Positions 1-10,103 of a stretch of 23,931 bases of DNA are shown in pieces. A program made the position numbers and the translations under genes. Position 1 is the stretch's first letter; every line of letters starts with the position of its first letter. The notes under the pieces are model-generated. The model was not told the origin of the DNA, did no database searches, and saw nothing but the letters and a program-made list of their open reading frames with translations. This stretch comes from Zhongshania aliphaticivorans (GTDB taxonomy: Bacteria > Pseudomonadota > Gammaproteobacteria > Pseudomonadales > Spongiibacteraceae): positions 333,626 through 357,556 of the forward strand of contig NZ_CACSIK010000001.1 of the NCBI RefSeq assembly GCF_902705875.1. Reading direction: 5' to 3'.

Positions 1-32
1 GGGGTTGATAGAAATTGAGTTTGAATTCTTAA

Positions 33-854
<822 letters not shown>

Positions 855-943
855 TTGGTATTTATTTGGCCCTATATACCCTTTTAGTTAGCGGTTGACC
901 AAGGTTTAGTGGTGGCAAAGTGAATGCGTGGTATTTATTGCGG

Positions 944-973
944 TGGACGTGCAGGGGGCATTTCGCGTAAAAT
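944..973 (+). promoter_or_regulatory. candidate sigma-70 promoter for the carA leader
   Basis: TGGACG (944-949) and TAAAAT (968-973) are separated by 18 bases, giving 4/6 and 5/6 matches to the sigma-70 consensus. A transcript would start near 980, about 170 bases before carA and just upstream of two hairpins. The match is modest and transcription could instead read in from dapB. I found no better candidate between the terminator hairpin and carA. Confidence 0.3.
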
Positions 974-987
974 CGCGCATCAGATTA

Positions 988-1017
988 GGGTGCCGAGCTG
1001 AATAAGCTCCGCAGCCC
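988..1017 (+). promoter_or_regulatory. hairpin in carA leader, upstream of terminator
   Basis: GGGTGC...GAGCT (988-999) can pair with AGCTC...GC-A...CCC (1005-1017) around loop GAATA, with one mismatch and a one-base bulge. It ends immediately before the long terminator stem. It may be a pause or antiterminator element in a carA attenuator; this is inference from position only. Confidence 0.35.
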
Positions 1018-1018
1018 C

Positions 1019-1060
1019 GCAAAAAAGCGAGGTGAAGCAATCTTCATCTCGCTTTTTTGC
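1019..1060 (+). terminator. intrinsic terminator in dapB-carA gap (possible carA attenuator)
   Basis: A 19-bp stem with a single G-U pair: 1019-1037 pairs with 1042-1060 around loop CAAT. The right arm contains six T and the left arm six A, so the hairpin could end transcripts in either direction. It may simply end dapB. However, it is about 90 bases before the carA start and no recognisable promoter separates it from carA, so carA transcription probably has to pass it. Confidence 0.85.
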
Positions 1061-1151
1061 ACGCGTATTTTCCTCTGTGGTCTCTAGGTTGTCGTTCCGA
1101 TGTGTGTGTCGGCGGTGGCTCTCGGCTGCAAGTTTTATCTAGGAGGTAGTC

Positions 1152-2291
1152 TTGACGGTTCCAGCCATACTTGCCCTTGAAGACGGCAGCATTTTTCGGG
1201 GCATCGCCATAGGTGCCGAAGGGCATTCGGTTGGTGAGGTCGTATTTAATACGGCAATGACCGGTTACCAAGAAATTTTGACCGACCCCTCGTATGCGCG
1301 TCAAATTGTGACGCTCACTTACCCTCATATCGGCAATACTGGCGTGAATAGCGAAGATGAGGAAGCGGAAACGATTTGGTCTGCTGGCCTAGTTATTCGT
1401 GATTTGCCGATGCTTGCGTCAAGTTTTCGTAGCGAACAGAGTCTTTCTGAATATCTGAAATCTCGTAATATTGTTGGTATTGCGGACATAGATACTCGCC
1501 GTTTAACCCGTATTTTGCGTGACAAAGGAGCCCAGAGTGGTTGCTTGATGGCGGGGGATATCGATGACGCCAAAGCATTAGCCATGGCGAAAGAGTTTGC
1601 CGGCTTAAAAGGCATGGATTTGGCCAAGGAAGTGACGACACCCGAGCGTTATGAGTGGCGCGAAGGTAGCTGGACGCTTGGTGAAGGCCATAAAACGTAT
1701 GCTGATGATGAACTTCCTCATCATGTTGTTGCTTATGACTTTGGTGTAAAGCGCAATATCTTACGCATGTTGACGGATCGAGGCTGCCGCTTAACCGTGG
1801 TGCCGGCCAAAACAACTGCTGCAGAAGTGCTGGCGATGAATCCTGATGGTGTCTTTTTATCTAATGGCCCTGGTGATCCAGAGCCATGTGATTACGCCAT
1901 TTCAGCAATTAAAAAGATATTGGCAACCGCTGTGCCTGTGTTTGGTATTTGCTTGGGGCATCAGTTGCTTGGCTTGGCGTCTGGCGCAAAAACCCAAAAA
2001 ATGAAATTTGGTCATCATGGTGCCAACCATCCGGTGCAAGATTTAACCACTAAGGTGGTGCATATCACTAGTCAGAATCACGGTTTTGCCGTTGATGAAA
2101 ACTCATTACCTGAAAACCTCATAGTCAGTCATAAGTCCTTATTTGACGGTTCACTGCAAGGCATTCAGCGTACAGACATTCCTGCGTTTGGCTTTCAAGG
2201 CCACCCAGAGGCGAGTCCCGGCCCGCATGATATTGCGCCGTTATTCAATCAATTCATTGATATGATTGTGGCTGCTAAGCAGGTTAAATAA
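1152..2291 (+). CDS. carA: carbamoyl-phosphate synthase, small (glutaminase) subunit
   Basis: CarA hydrolyses glutamine and passes ammonia to CarB for carbamoyl phosphate, the shared precursor of pyrimidines and arginine. The N-terminal CPSase small-chain domain covers about residues 1-150. A class I glutamine amidotransferase domain follows at about 190-375, with nucleophile Cys267 in GICLGHQ and the His351/Glu353 pair in the [10 protein letters not shown] segment. At 379 aa it is close to the E. coli protein (382). The start is TTG at 1152: AGGAGGT at 1141-1147 is five bases upstream and no ATG gives the conserved N-terminus. The leader carries an intrinsic terminator (1019-1060), which suggests attenuation. 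The gene is followed by carB after an unusually long 123-base gap containing hairpins. Confidence 0.98.
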   Translation: MTVPAILALEDGSIFRGIAIGAEGHSVGEVVFNTAMTGYQEILTDPSYARQIVTLTYPHIGNTGVNSEDEEAETIWSAGLVIRDLPMLASSFRSEQSLSEYLKSRNIVGIADIDTRRLTRILRDKGAQSGCLMAGDIDDAKALAMAKEFAGLKGMDLAKEVTTPERYEWREGSWTLGEGHKTYADDELPHHVVAYDFGVKRNILRMLTDRGCRLTVVPAKTTAAEVLAMNPDGVFLSNGPGDPEPCDYAISAIKKILATAVPVFGICLGHQLLGLASGAKTQKMKFGHHGANHPVQDLTTKVVHITSQNHGFAVDENSLPENLIVSHKSLFDGSLQGIQRTDIPAFGFQGHPEASPGPHDIAPLFNQFIDMIVAAKQVK

Positions 2292-2335
2292 GGCTTAGAT
2301 CACACCTGCACATTTGGCGGGTGTAGATAGAGAAC

Positions 2336-2376
2336 GACACTAGCTAGTGTCTGCTGCTTAGCTTCCAGTAGCAGAC
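2336..2376 (+). promoter_or_regulatory. two mutually exclusive hairpins between carA and carB
   Basis: GACACTAGCTAGTGTC (2336-2351) is a perfect 16-base palindrome. GTCTGCTGCT (2349-2358) pairs with AGTAGCAGAC (2367-2376) over 10 bp with one G-U pair and an 8-base loop, and is followed by TGTTTATTAT. The two structures share bases 2349-2351, so full folding of one limits the other. The second resembles a weak terminator. A six-codon ORF starting at 2385 (M-K-H-R-V-R, both Arg codons AGA) follows, without a convincing ribosome site. Possible roles are differential carA/carB expression or an RNA cleavage site. Confidence 0.45.
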
Positions 2377-2414
2377 TGTTTATTATGAAGCACAGAGTTA
2401 GATGATTAGTACTT

Positions 2415-5400
2415 ATGCCAAAAAGAACTGATATCCAAAGCATACTTATCCTTGGAGCTGGCCCCATTGTAATTGGTCAAGCTTGTGAGTTTGATTATTC
2501 CGGTGCTCAGGCGTGTAAAGCGTTACGTGAAGAAGGTTACCGAGTCATTTTGGTGAATTCTAACCCCGCAACGATTATGACCGACCCGTCTATGGCAGAT
2601 GCCACTTATATTGAGCCTGTGGTTTGGGAGACGGTTGCAAAGATCATTGAGAAAGAGCGCCCAGACGCAATACTTCCTACCATGGGTGGGCAAACGGCGC
2701 TGAACTGCGCGCTGGATCTAGATCGAGAAGGTGTGCTGGCCAAGTATGACGTTGAGATGATTGGCGCAACCAAAGATGCTATCGATATGGCGGAAGACCG
2801 CCTTTTATTCGATAAGGCGATGAAGCGTATCGGGCTAGAGACCCCTAGGTCGGCAATTGCTCATAGCATGGAAGAAGCATTGCAGGTTTTGGACTCCATC
2901 GGTTATCCCGCGATTATTCGCCCCAGCTTCACAATGGGTGGCTCGGGTGGTGGTATTGCCTATAACAAAGAAGAGTTCGTGGAGATTTGTACTCGCGGTC
3001 TAGATTTGTCGCCCACTAATGAGCTGCTAATTGATGAGAGCTTGATAGGTTGGAAAGAATTTGAAATGGAGGTTGTCCGGGATAAAAACGACAACTGCAT
3101 TATCATTTGCGCGATAGAAAACTTTGATCCAATGGGTGTGCATACAGGTGATTCCATTACGGTTGCACCGGCACAAACCCTGACCGATAAAGAGTACCAA
3201 ATCATGCGTAACGCCTCGTGTGCGGTATTGCGTGAGATTGGTGTTGAAACTGGTGGTTCAAACGTCCAGTTTGGTATGGAGCCGCATACAGGGCGCTTAG
3301 TAGTTATTGAAATGAACCCGCGGGTGAGTCGTTCCTCGGCCTTGGCGTCAAAGGCTACTGGTTTCCCCATAGCGAAAGTGGCCGCCAAGTTAGCGATCGG
3401 TTACACCTTAGATGAATTGCAAAACGATATTACCGGCGGTGCGACACCTGCGTCCTTTGAGCCGGCTATCGATTATGTCGTCACCAAAATTCCACGATTT
3501 ACCTTTGAAAAGTTTGGCGAGGCTCAGACTCGACTGCATACGCAGATGAAATCTGTTGGCGAGGTAATGGCCATTGGTCGAACTTTCCAGGAGTCTCTAC
3601 AAAAAGCATTGCGCGGCCTTGAAGTGGGATCTGCAGGATTTGAACATCAGCTTGATGTAGATCGCGATGATGCGCGTGACATCTTGATAGCCGAGCTAAC
3701 GAACCCTGGTCCCGAGCGTATTTGGTTTGTTGCCGATGCTTTCCGCGCTGGAATGAGTGTTGAAGAGGTTTTTGAGCACTCGTGGATTGATCCTTGGTTC
3801 TTGGTGCAGATCGAAGATATTGTCAAAACCGAAAACTCGCTTAAAACCTTGGCACTGACTGATATTACCAAGGACTTAATGTGGCGTTTAAAGCGCAAAG
3901 GGTTTTCTGATCAGCGCTTGTCGGTGCTGTTGGCGGTAAGTGAAAAACAACTGCGTACCCTCAGACATAGTTTAGATATTCATCCTGTTTATAAGCGGGT
4001 GGATACTTGTGCGGCAGAGTTTTCTACATCGACCGCGTATATGTATTCGACGTATGAAGAAGAATGCGAGTCGCAGCCAACTGGTCGCGATAAAATTCTT
4101 GTTATTGGTGGCGGCCCTAACCGTATTGGCCAAGGCATAGAGTTCGATTACTGCTGTGTCCATGCGGCATTGGCAATGCGTGAAGATGGTTACGAGACCA
4201 TTATGGTCAACTGTAACCCCGAGACGGTGTCGACTGATTACGACATCTCGGATCGCCTGTACTTTGAGCCCGTTACCCTAGAAGACGTGTTAGAAATTGT
4301 TGCTAAAGAGAAGCCAAAAGGGGTTATCGTTCAATTTGGTGGTCAGACACCACTGAAGTTGGCGCGAGACCTTGAAGCGGCGGGTGTGCCTATTATTGGG
4401 ACATCGCCTGATGCGATTGATCGTGCTGAAGATCGTGAGCGATTCCAGCAAATGATCGAGCGTCTAGAGTTAAAGCAACCGCCAAATACTACAGTGCGTT
4501 CGGAAGAGGCTGCGTTATCGGCGGCCGCGAAAATTGGATATCCATTGGTAGTGCGTCCATCTTATGTTTTGGGCGGGCGAGCAATGGAAATTGTTTACAA
4601 AGAAGAAGAGCTGCAACGCTATATGCGTGAGGCGGTAAGGGTTTCTAATGAGTCACCGGTACTGCTGGATCACTTTTTAAACGCGGCAGTAGAAGTCGAT
4701 CTTGACGCGGTGTCTGATGGCAAGCAGGTTGTCATTGGTGCGATCATGCAGCACATTGAGCAGGCGGGTGTTCACTCGGGCGATTCAGCGTGTTCACTGC
4801 CCCCATATTCATTGTCTGCAGATGTGCAAAATCGCATGCGCGAGATTGTTAAAGCAATGGCCCTGGAATTAGGCGTGGTTGGATTGATGAATGTCCAGCT
4901 GGCGGTGCAAGATGGCGAAATTTACGTTATTGAGGTTAATCCTCGCGCTTCTCGTACCGTACCGTTTGTGTCGAAATGCATTGGTGTGTCCCTGGCTAAA
5001 GTGGCTGCGCGCTGTATGGCGGGTACAAGCTTGGCAGCGCAAAACTTCACAACGGAAGTTATTCCTAAATACTTCTCAGTGAAAGAGGCTGTTTTCCCCT
5101 TTGCTAAGTTTCCTGGCGTAGATCCGATTTTGGGGCCAGAGATGAAGTCGACTGGCGAGGTTATGGGCCTAGGTGAAACGTTTGCAGAAGCGTTTGCTAA
5201 AGCTGCCGTTGGCGCGGGTGAGGTATTCCCAACCAGTGGTAAAGCGTTTATAAGTGTTCGTGATCCTGACAAAGAGGGTGTGGTTGCCGTTGCAGAGCAG
5301 CTAGTTAAGCAAGGTTTTGTCTTGTGCGCGACCCGAGGAACACACAAAGTGCTGACAGCGGCTGGCTTAGAGTGTAAGCGGGTAAATAAAGTGCTGGAAG

Positions 5401-5636
5401 GGCGCCCCCATATTGTCGATATGGTGAAAAATGGGGATGTGAATTTAATTATTAATACCACCGAAGGTAAGCAGGCGATTGCTGATTCGTCGCTAATTCG
5501 TCGAAGTGCTTTGGTAAATAAGGTGAGTTACACCACAACACTTGCGGGAGCGGAGGCAATTTGTCAGGCTTTGGCTTTTGGTGAAGAGAAAACAGTGCGT
5601 CGTATACAGGACGTACACGAGGGTATGATGCAATGA
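2415..5636 (+). CDS. carB: carbamoyl-phosphate synthase, large subunit
   Basis: CarB makes carbamoyl phosphate from bicarbonate, ammonia delivered by CarA and two ATP. The 1073-aa length equals that of E. coli CarB. Two homologous ATP-grasp halves are visible: the carboxyphosphate half (about 1-400), with the motif [12 protein letters not shown], and the carbamoyl-phosphate half (about 555-935), with [12 protein letters not shown]. The oligomerisation region lies between them, and the C-terminal allosteric MGS-like domain (about 940-1073) binds effectors such as UMP and ornithine in the family. The start is ATG at 2415 ([20 protein letters not shown]), although the bases before it form only a poor ribosome site. 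The 3' end overlaps greA by four bases (ATGA), implying translational coupling. Confidence 0.98.
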   Translation: MPKRTDIQSILILGAGPIVIGQACEFDYSGAQACKALREEGYRVILVNSNPATIMTDPSMADATYIEPVVWETVAKIIEKERPDAILPTMGGQTALNCALDLDREGVLAKYDVEMIGATKDAIDMAEDRLLFDKAMKRIGLETPRSAIAHSMEEALQVLDSIGYPAIIRPSFTMGGSGGGIAYNKEEFVEICTRGLDLSPTNELLIDESLIGWKEFEMEVVRDKNDNCIIICAIENFDPMGVHTGDSITVAPAQTLTDKEYQIMRNASCAVLREIGVETGGSNVQFGMEPHTGRLVVIEMNPRVSRSSALASKATGFPIAKVAAKLAIGYTLDELQNDITGGATPASFEPAIDYVVTKIPRFTFEKFGEAQTRLHTQMKSVGEVMAIGRTFQESLQKALRGLEVGSAGFEHQLDVDRDDARDILIAELTNPGPERIWFVADAFRAGMSVEEVFEHSWIDPWFLVQIEDIVKTENSLKTLALTDITKDLMWRLKRKGFSDQRLSVLLAVSEKQLRTLRHSLDIHPVYKRVDTCAAEFSTSTAYMYSTYEEECESQPTGRDKILVIGGGPNRIGQGIEFDYCCVHAALAMREDGYETIMVNCNPETVSTDYDISDRLYFEPVTLEDVLEIVAKEKPKGVIVQFGGQTPLKLARDLEAAGVPIIGTSPDAIDRAEDRERFQQMIERLELKQPPNTTVRSEEAALSAAAKIGYPLVVRPSYVLGGRAMEIVYKEEELQRYMREAVRVSNESPVLLDHFLNAAVEVDLDAVSDGKQVVIGAIMQHIEQAGVHSGDSACSLPPYSLSADVQNRMREIVKAMALELGVVGLMNVQLAVQDGEIYVIEVNPRASRTVPFVSKCIGVSLAKVAARCMAGTSLAAQNFTTEVIPKYFSVKEAVFPFAKFPGVDPILGPEMKSTGEVMGLGETFAEAFAKAAVGAGEVFPTSGKAFISVRDPDKEGVVAVAEQLVKQGFVLCATRGTHKVLTAAGLECKRVNKVLEGRPHIVDMVKNGDVNLIINTTEGKQAIADSSLIRRSALVNKVSYTTTLAGAEAICQALAFGEEKTVRRIQDVHEGMMQ

Positions 5637-6115
5637 ATCAGGTGCCAATGACGGTAGCCGGCGAACAAGCGCTGCGTGATGAATTAAAAAAATTAAAGTC
5701 TGTTGAGCGTCCACGTATTACTCAGGCAATTGCTGAAGCGCGAGCCCATGGCGATTTGAAGGAAAATGCGGAATACCATGCTGCGCGTGAGCAGCAGGGC
5801 TTTTGCGAAGGTCGTATTCAAGAAATAGAGAGCAAGCTTGCTGGTGTACGAGTTATCGATATTTCAGCGATTCCCTACACGGGTAAAGTGATTTTTGGGG
5901 TTACGGTGACCTTGATTAATTGCGAAACTGATGAAGAAGTCACTTACCGTATTGTTGGTGAGGATGAGGCGAGTGTGAAAGAGGGCAAGATTTCAGTGAC
6001 TTCGCCAATAGCTCGCGCTTTAATTGGTAAGGAAGAGGGTGATGTCGCTATGGTTACAGCGCCTGGCGGGATTATCGAATATGAAATCGACAAGGTGCAA
6101 CACCTCGCCGAGTAA
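5633..6115 (+). CDS. greA: transcript cleavage (elongation) factor GreA
   Basis: GreA enters the secondary channel of RNA polymerase and stimulates cleavage of backtracked RNA. The N-terminal coiled coil (about 1-75) carries the tip acidic residues Asp41 and Glu44 in [19 protein letters not shown]. The C-terminal FKBP-like domain includes [10 protein letters not shown] and [14 protein letters not shown]. Length is 160 aa against 158 in E. coli. The ATG overlaps the carB stop as ATGA, so it is in the carAB transcript, as in Pseudomonas. No terminator follows: its stop is 12 bases from the stop of the convergent yhbY, so the two transcripts may overlap. Confidence 0.97.
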   Translation: MNQVPMTVAGEQALRDELKKLKSVERPRITQAIAEARAHGDLKENAEYHAAREQQGFCEGRIQEIESKLAGVRVIDISAIPYTGKVIFGVTVTLINCETDEEVTYRIVGEDEASVKEGKISVTSPIARALIGKEEGDVAMVTAPGGIIEYEIDKVQHLAE

Positions 6116-6127
6116 TATGGTTTTGGC

Positions 6128-6436
6128 CTATACCCGAAGCAGGTTGGACAGCTTTGGGTTTGGTTTCTTTGCAGGTCTGTAAACGAGAGCAATTTTTCCG
6201 ATAGCTTGAACTAGTTGTGCCTTATGACTTGCACAGAATTGGTCAATCATTGCGCGACGTTCACTAGGTTCAGCTATATTTACTTTAACCTTGATGAGCT
6301 CGTGATCATCTAAGGCGCGTTCAATCTCGGTCATGACGCCTTCACTTAATCCTCGGTCGCCAATCATGACCACGGGATTGAGTTTGTGGCCGATACTGCG
6401 GAGGTGTTTTTTATCGCTTGCGCTGAATTTAGACAT
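6128..6436 (-). CDS. yhbY: ribosome assembly RNA-binding protein YhbY (CRM domain)
   Basis: A 102-aa protein with a single CRM (KH-like) RNA-binding domain. Family members associate with pre-50S particles. The GxxG loop is G26-D27-R28-G29, and the conserved block EIERALDDHELIKVKV and the tail segment IGKIALVYRP match E. coli YhbY. It is the only complete gene on the minus strand. It is convergent with greA (12 bases between stops) and divergent from rlmE, with which it shares an 85-base gap. The bases before its ATG contain no evident ribosome site, so it may be poorly translated or start on a short leader. No alternative upstream start was found. Confidence 0.93.
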   Translation of the reverse strand: MSKFSASDKKHLRSIGHKLNPVVMIGDRGLSEGVMTEIERALDDHELIKVKVNIAEPSERRAMIDQFCASHKAQLVQAIGKIALVYRPAKKPNPKLSNLLRV

Positions 6437-6521
6437 AATATTCTGAAACCGAAAAAGGCGTGGCTAAGTATTTTACTCGAAAGGTGTTCCAGCTGAAATA
6501 TCAATTCTCGCTAATAATGGG

Positions 6522-7151
6522 GTGAGCGTGGTTAAACGTACTGGATCTAGTGGCGCGTGGATGAAGGAACATTTTGACGATCATTACGTCAAAATGGCCC
6601 AGAGAGATGGCTATCGCTCACGGGCGTGCTATAAATTATTGGAAATCCAAGAAAAAGATCGTCTGATTAAGCCCGGTATGAGTGTGGTTGACTTGGGCAG
6701 CGCACCGGGCGGTTGGTCGCAGGTTGCGGCTATGTTGGTGGGCCATCATGGTCAGATCTTAGCGTCTGATATTCTGGAAATGGATACCATTGCTGGCGTT
6801 GAGTTTATTCAAGGCGACTTTACTGAAGAAAGTGTCTTTAATGAATTGATGGCTTTTTTGGGGAATCAGAAGGCTGACCTTGTAATTTCAGATATGGCCC
6901 CCAATATGAGTGGTATGAGGGATGTTGATCAGCCGCAGTCTATGTACTTATGTGAGCTGGCTTTGGATATGGCTAGCTCAGTATTACGTCCAGGTGGTGG
7001 ATTTGTCACCAAAATATTTCAGGGGGAGGGTTTTGATCAGTATATGCGCCTTCTTCGAGAGCAGTTTAGCAAGGTAGTTACTCGTAAGCCGGCGGCGTCT
7101 AGGCCGAGGTCACGAGAGGTTTACCTAGTAGCCACTGGTCTACGCGGCTAA
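6522..7151 (+). CDS. rlmE: 23S rRNA (uridine2552-2'-O)-methyltransferase RlmE
   Basis: RlmE (FtsJ/RrmJ) methylates U2552 in the A-loop of 23S rRNA late in 50S assembly. The SAM-binding motif [11 protein letters not shown] is at about residues 57-67. The full K-D-K-E catalytic set falls at Lys38, Asp124 (SDMAPNMSG), Lys164 and Glu199, the same numbers as in E. coli. The length of 209 aa is also identical. The start is GTG at 6522, preceded by GGGG four bases into the start region; an in-frame ATG nearer the motif would remove Lys38. It precedes ftsH by 104 bases, the usual pairing in this class and often heat-shock controlled, but I see no sigma-32 promoter here. Confidence 0.97.
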   Translation: MSVVKRTGSSGAWMKEHFDDHYVKMAQRDGYRSRACYKLLEIQEKDRLIKPGMSVVDLGSAPGGWSQVAAMLVGHHGQILASDILEMDTIAGVEFIQGDFTEESVFNELMAFLGNQKADLVISDMAPNMSGMRDVDQPQSMYLCELALDMASSVLRPGGGFVTKIFQGEGFDQYMRLLREQFSKVVTRKPAASRPRSREVYLVATGLRG

Positions 7152-7166
7152 TTATTGCGTAGAGGG

Positions 7167-7218
7167 TGCCCAATTAATGTAGTAGAGTGGGCAAATGTCG
7201 GGGTTGATTTCCCCTTTT
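7167..7218 (+). promoter_or_regulatory. two small hairpins in the rlmE-ftsH gap
   Basis: TGCCCA (7167-7172) can pair with TGGGCA (7188-7193). GGGG (7200-7203) can pair with CCCC (7211-7214), followed by TTTTG. The second resembles a weak intrinsic terminator or attenuator. Stems are short, so chance is a real possibility. Confidence 0.22.
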
Positions 7219-7255
7219 GTGAACTTTGCGAACAGTGTAGCGTGAGGATCGGTTT

Positions 7256-9214
7256 TTGAACGATATGGCAAAGAATTTATTATTGTGGCTGGTTATTGCT
7301 GCTGTCTTGTTGACGGTATTCAATAACTTCAGCGTCCAGTCACCGACTGAACAGCTCAACTATTCGCAGTTCATTACTGAAGTGCAGAATGAGCGTGTTC
7401 GCAAAGTTGTTATTGATGGCTTGGTTATTAGCGGTGAGCGTAATGATAGCAGTCGTTTTGAGAGCGTGCGGCCCCTTCTTGATGACCCTAAGCTGATTGA
7501 TGATTTATTAGAGCATAATGTGGTTGTAGAGGGCACCAAGCCTGAGCGCCAAAGCTTGTGGACCCAGTTGTTGGTCGCTAGTTTTCCGATTTTGATTATT
7601 CTGGCTATTTTCATGTTTTTCATGCGCCAGATGCAGGGCGGTGCTGGTGGTGGCAAGGGCGGCCCCATGGCCTTTGGGAAAAGTAAGGCTCGACTTTTAA
7701 GTGAAGACCAAATTAAGACCACCTTTGCTGATGTGGCTGGTGTGGATGAGGCCAAGGAAGATGTTCAAGAGCTTGTTGAGTTTTTGCGTGATCCAGGTAA
7801 ATTTCAGCGCCTAGGTGGGCGTATCCCCCGTGGCGTATTAATGGTCGGTCCTCCGGGCACAGGTAAAACCTTGCTTGCTAAGGCGATTGCTGGCGAGGCG
7901 AAGGTGCCCTTCTTCTCAATTTCCGGCTCTGATTTTGTTGAAATGTTTGTTGGTGTTGGTGCATCTCGTGTTCGCGATATGTTTGAGCAAGCTAAAAAAC
8001 AAGCGCCATGTATTATTTTCATCGATGAAATCGATGCGGTTGGTCGTCATCGCGGTGCAGGAATGGGCGGTGGTCACGATGAACGTGAGCAGACCCTAAA
8101 CCAATTGCTTGTTGAGATGGATGGTTTTGAAGCGAATGACGGCGTTATTGTGATTGCCGCGACTAACCGGCCTGATGTGCTTGATCCCGCGTTACTGCGT
8201 CCGGGTCGTTTTGATCGCCAGGTTGTGGTTGGATTGCCAGATATTCGTGGTCGTGAGCAAATCTTAAAAGTTCATATGCGTAAGTTGCCTCTTGGTGATG
8301 ATGTAGAAGCGTCAATTATAGCGCGGGGCACGCCAGGCTTTTCCGGTGCAGATTTAGCCAACCTTGCTAACGAAGCTGCTTTGTTTGCTGCTCGTATTAA
8401 TTCTCGCTTGGTAAGTATGGCGCAGTTTAATTTAGCTAAAGATAAAATCATGATGGGCGCAGAGCGCAAATCAATGGTGATGTCTGACAAAGAAAAGCTG
8501 AATACGGCCTATCATGAGGCGGGACACGCTATTGTTGGTCGCGAAGTGCCTGAGCACGATCCTGTTTACAAAGTCAGTATTATTCCGCGAGGTCGCGCTC
8601 TGGGTGTGACTATGTTCCTGCCAGAGGAAGATCGTTATAGCTTGAGCCGTCGACACATTATTAGCCAAATTTGTTCGTTGTTTGGTGGGCGGATCGCTGA
8701 GGAAATGACCTTGGGTGTGGACGGTGTAACAACCGGGGCGTCTAACGATATACAGCGTGCTACTGATATCGCTCGTAAAATGGTTACCAAGTGGGGTTTG
8801 TCTGAAAAGATGGGTCCGCTGATGTACGATGAGGCCGAAGAAGAGGTGTTCTTGGGGCGTTCAGCCGGTCAGCAGGGTAAGAGTTTTTCTGGAGAGACCG
8901 CTCGTCAGATTGACGAAGAGGTGCGCAGAATAATTGACGAATGTTACGGTACTGCCCAAAAGATACTTGAAGATAACCGTGGTAAGCTTGATGTGATGGC
9001 TGAAGCACTGATGATGTACGAGACCATCGATGCCAAGCAGATTGACGATATAATGGCAGGGCGTAAGCCGCGTAAACCTGCAGGTTGGGATGACGATGAC
9101 CGCACTGGTGGCCATAAAGCCGATGCGACTGAGAGCGAGTCAGGCTCAGAGTCCAGTGAAGATAAGAAAAATCGTCCCGAAGATCCTTTTGTTGGCTCTG
9201 TGAGTGACCACTGA
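7256..9214 (+). CDS. ftsH: ATP-dependent zinc metalloprotease FtsH
   Basis: FtsH is a membrane-anchored AAA+ protease that removes misfolded membrane proteins and short-lived regulators (in E. coli, LpxC and sigma-32). Two membrane segments lie at about residues 7-24 and 105-124, enclosing a periplasmic domain. The AAA module has Walker A G198-T205 (GPPGTGKT), Walker B IIFIDEID and second-region-of-homology arginines ([12 protein letters not shown]). The zinc site HEAGH places ligands His420 and His424 with catalytic Glu421. The C-terminal tail is Ser/Asp/Glu-rich and variable. Length is 652 aa. I chose TTG at 7256 (MNDMAKNL, as in E. coli) because GAGGA at 7244-7248 is seven bases away; the in-frame ATG at 7265 would be 16 bases from it. 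folP follows after seven bases. Confidence 0.98.
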   Translation: MNDMAKNLLLWLVIAAVLLTVFNNFSVQSPTEQLNYSQFITEVQNERVRKVVIDGLVISGERNDSSRFESVRPLLDDPKLIDDLLEHNVVVEGTKPERQSLWTQLLVASFPILIILAIFMFFMRQMQGGAGGGKGGPMAFGKSKARLLSEDQIKTTFADVAGVDEAKEDVQELVEFLRDPGKFQRLGGRIPRGVLMVGPPGTGKTLLAKAIAGEAKVPFFSISGSDFVEMFVGVGASRVRDMFEQAKKQAPCIIFIDEIDAVGRHRGAGMGGGHDEREQTLNQLLVEMDGFEANDGVIVIAATNRPDVLDPALLRPGRFDRQVVVGLPDIRGREQILKVHMRKLPLGDDVEASIIARGTPGFSGADLANLANEAALFAARINSRLVSMAQFNLAKDKIMMGAERKSMVMSDKEKLNTAYHEAGHAIVGREVPEHDPVYKVSIIPRGRALGVTMFLPEEDRYSLSRRHIISQICSLFGGRIAEEMTLGVDGVTTGASNDIQRATDIARKMVTKWGLSEKMGPLMYDEAEEEVFLGRSAGQQGKSFSGETARQIDEEVRRIIDECYGTAQKILEDNRGKLDVMAEALMMYETIDAKQIDDIMAGRKPRKPAGWDDDDRTGGHKADATESESGSESSEDKKNRPEDPFVGSVSDH

Positions 9215-9221
9215 GTTTGTA

Positions 9222-10103
9222 ATGACTCCCTTGTTAAGTTCCCCGTCACCGCAGCTTCGCTGCGGTGCTCGCTTATTGGATCTAAGCGAGCCTCATGTTA
9301 TGGCAATTATCAATGTTACTCCCGACTCCTTTTCTGATGGCGGTGATTACCACGCTGGTGGTTTGCTGCTAGATAAGGTATTGCGTCGTGTTGAGGAGGC
9401 TTGCGCTCAGGGGGCAACACTCATTGATATTGGTGGCGAGTCAACTCGACCTGGCGCTCAAGCGGTTGGTGTTGACGAAGAGTGTGAAAGGGTTTTGCCT
9501 GTTGTGGAGGCGATCGCTCAGCGCTTTGATGTGGTGGTTTCTGTTGATACCAGTACACCTGAAGTCATGCGAGGCGCAGCGAGCTTGGGTGCGGGTTTGA
9601 TTAACGACGTGCGTGCCTTGTTACGACCCGGCGCTGAGAGTGTCGCCGCGGCGAATGGTCTCCCAGTGTGTTTAATGCATATGCATGGTGAGCCTGGTTC
9701 TATGCAGCGCAATCCAGAGTATCAAAATGTTTTTGACGAGGTTAGTGCTTTCTTGAATGATCGCATTTTGGCCTGCGAGGCAATGGGTATTGCTAGGGAT
9801 CGTTTTCTAATAGACCCCGGTTTTGGTTTTGGTAAAACTGTGGCTCACAATCTTGAGTTGTTTCGACGCCTGCCTAGCTTTGTTGAAATGGGGTTCCCGG
9901 TTTTAGTTGGTTTGTCGAGAAAGTCCATGTTGGGCGCAATTACTGGGCGTGGCGTTGATGATCGTGTTGCGGCGAGTGTTGCCATGGCGGTAATGGCTGT
10001 GGAGCGCGGTGCACATATTGTGCGAGTACATGACGTAAAAGAAACGGTTGATGCAGTCAAAATGACGGCGGCTGTAATGTTTGAGAAACGGGCTAATGAC
10101 TAG
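9222..10103 (+). CDS. folP: dihydropteroate synthase
   Basis: FolP joins 6-hydroxymethyl-dihydropterin pyrophosphate to p-aminobenzoate in folate synthesis, and is the sulfonamide target. The TIM-barrel signature loops are all present: [49 protein letters not shown] and the final RVHDVKE. From ATG 9222 it is 293 aa, slightly longer than E. coli FolP (282). A GTG at 9204, inside the end of ftsH, would add six residues, so the start is not certain. A strong hairpin sits at 9247-9267 just inside the coding region. The 3' end overlaps glmM by eight bases, as in the folP-glmM pair of many gammaproteobacteria. Confidence 0.96.
   Translation: MTPLLSSPSPQLRCGARLLDLSEPHVMAIINVTPDSFSDGGDYHAGGLLLDKVLRRVEEACAQGATLIDIGGESTRPGAQAVGVDEECERVLPVVEAIAQRFDVVVSVDTSTPEVMRGAASLGAGLINDVRALLRPGAESVAAANGLPVCLMHMHGEPGSMQRNPEYQNVFDEVSAFLNDRILACEAMGIARDRFLIDPGFGFGKTVAHNLELFRRLPSFVEMGFPVLVGLSRKSMLGAITGRGVDDRVAASVAMAVMAVERGAHIVRVHDVKETVDAVKMTAAVMFEKRAND
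9247..9267 (+). other. perfect 9-bp hairpin at the 5' end of folP
   Basis: CACCGCAGC (9247-9255) pairs exactly with GCTGCGGTG (9259-9267) around a three-base loop TTC. It begins about 25 bases after the chosen start codon, close enough to affect initiation. There is no T-run, so it is not a terminator. It could be coincidence from codon choice in a variable part of the protein. Confidence 0.4.

Noticed and set aside
2336..2351. The CTAG-containing palindrome as a TrpR-type operator.
   Set aside because: The two CTAG units are adjacent rather than separated by the TrpR spacing, and the gene context does not fit.
4922..5461. A 179-codon minus-strand open frame inside carB.
   Set aside because: It lies wholly opposite a conserved coding region, has low-complexity composition and shows no recognisable domain.
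7152..7255. A heat-shock (sigma-32) promoter upstream of ftsH.
   Set aside because: CCCCTTTT at 7211 resembles part of the -10 element, but no CTTGAAA-like -35 lies at the right distance.
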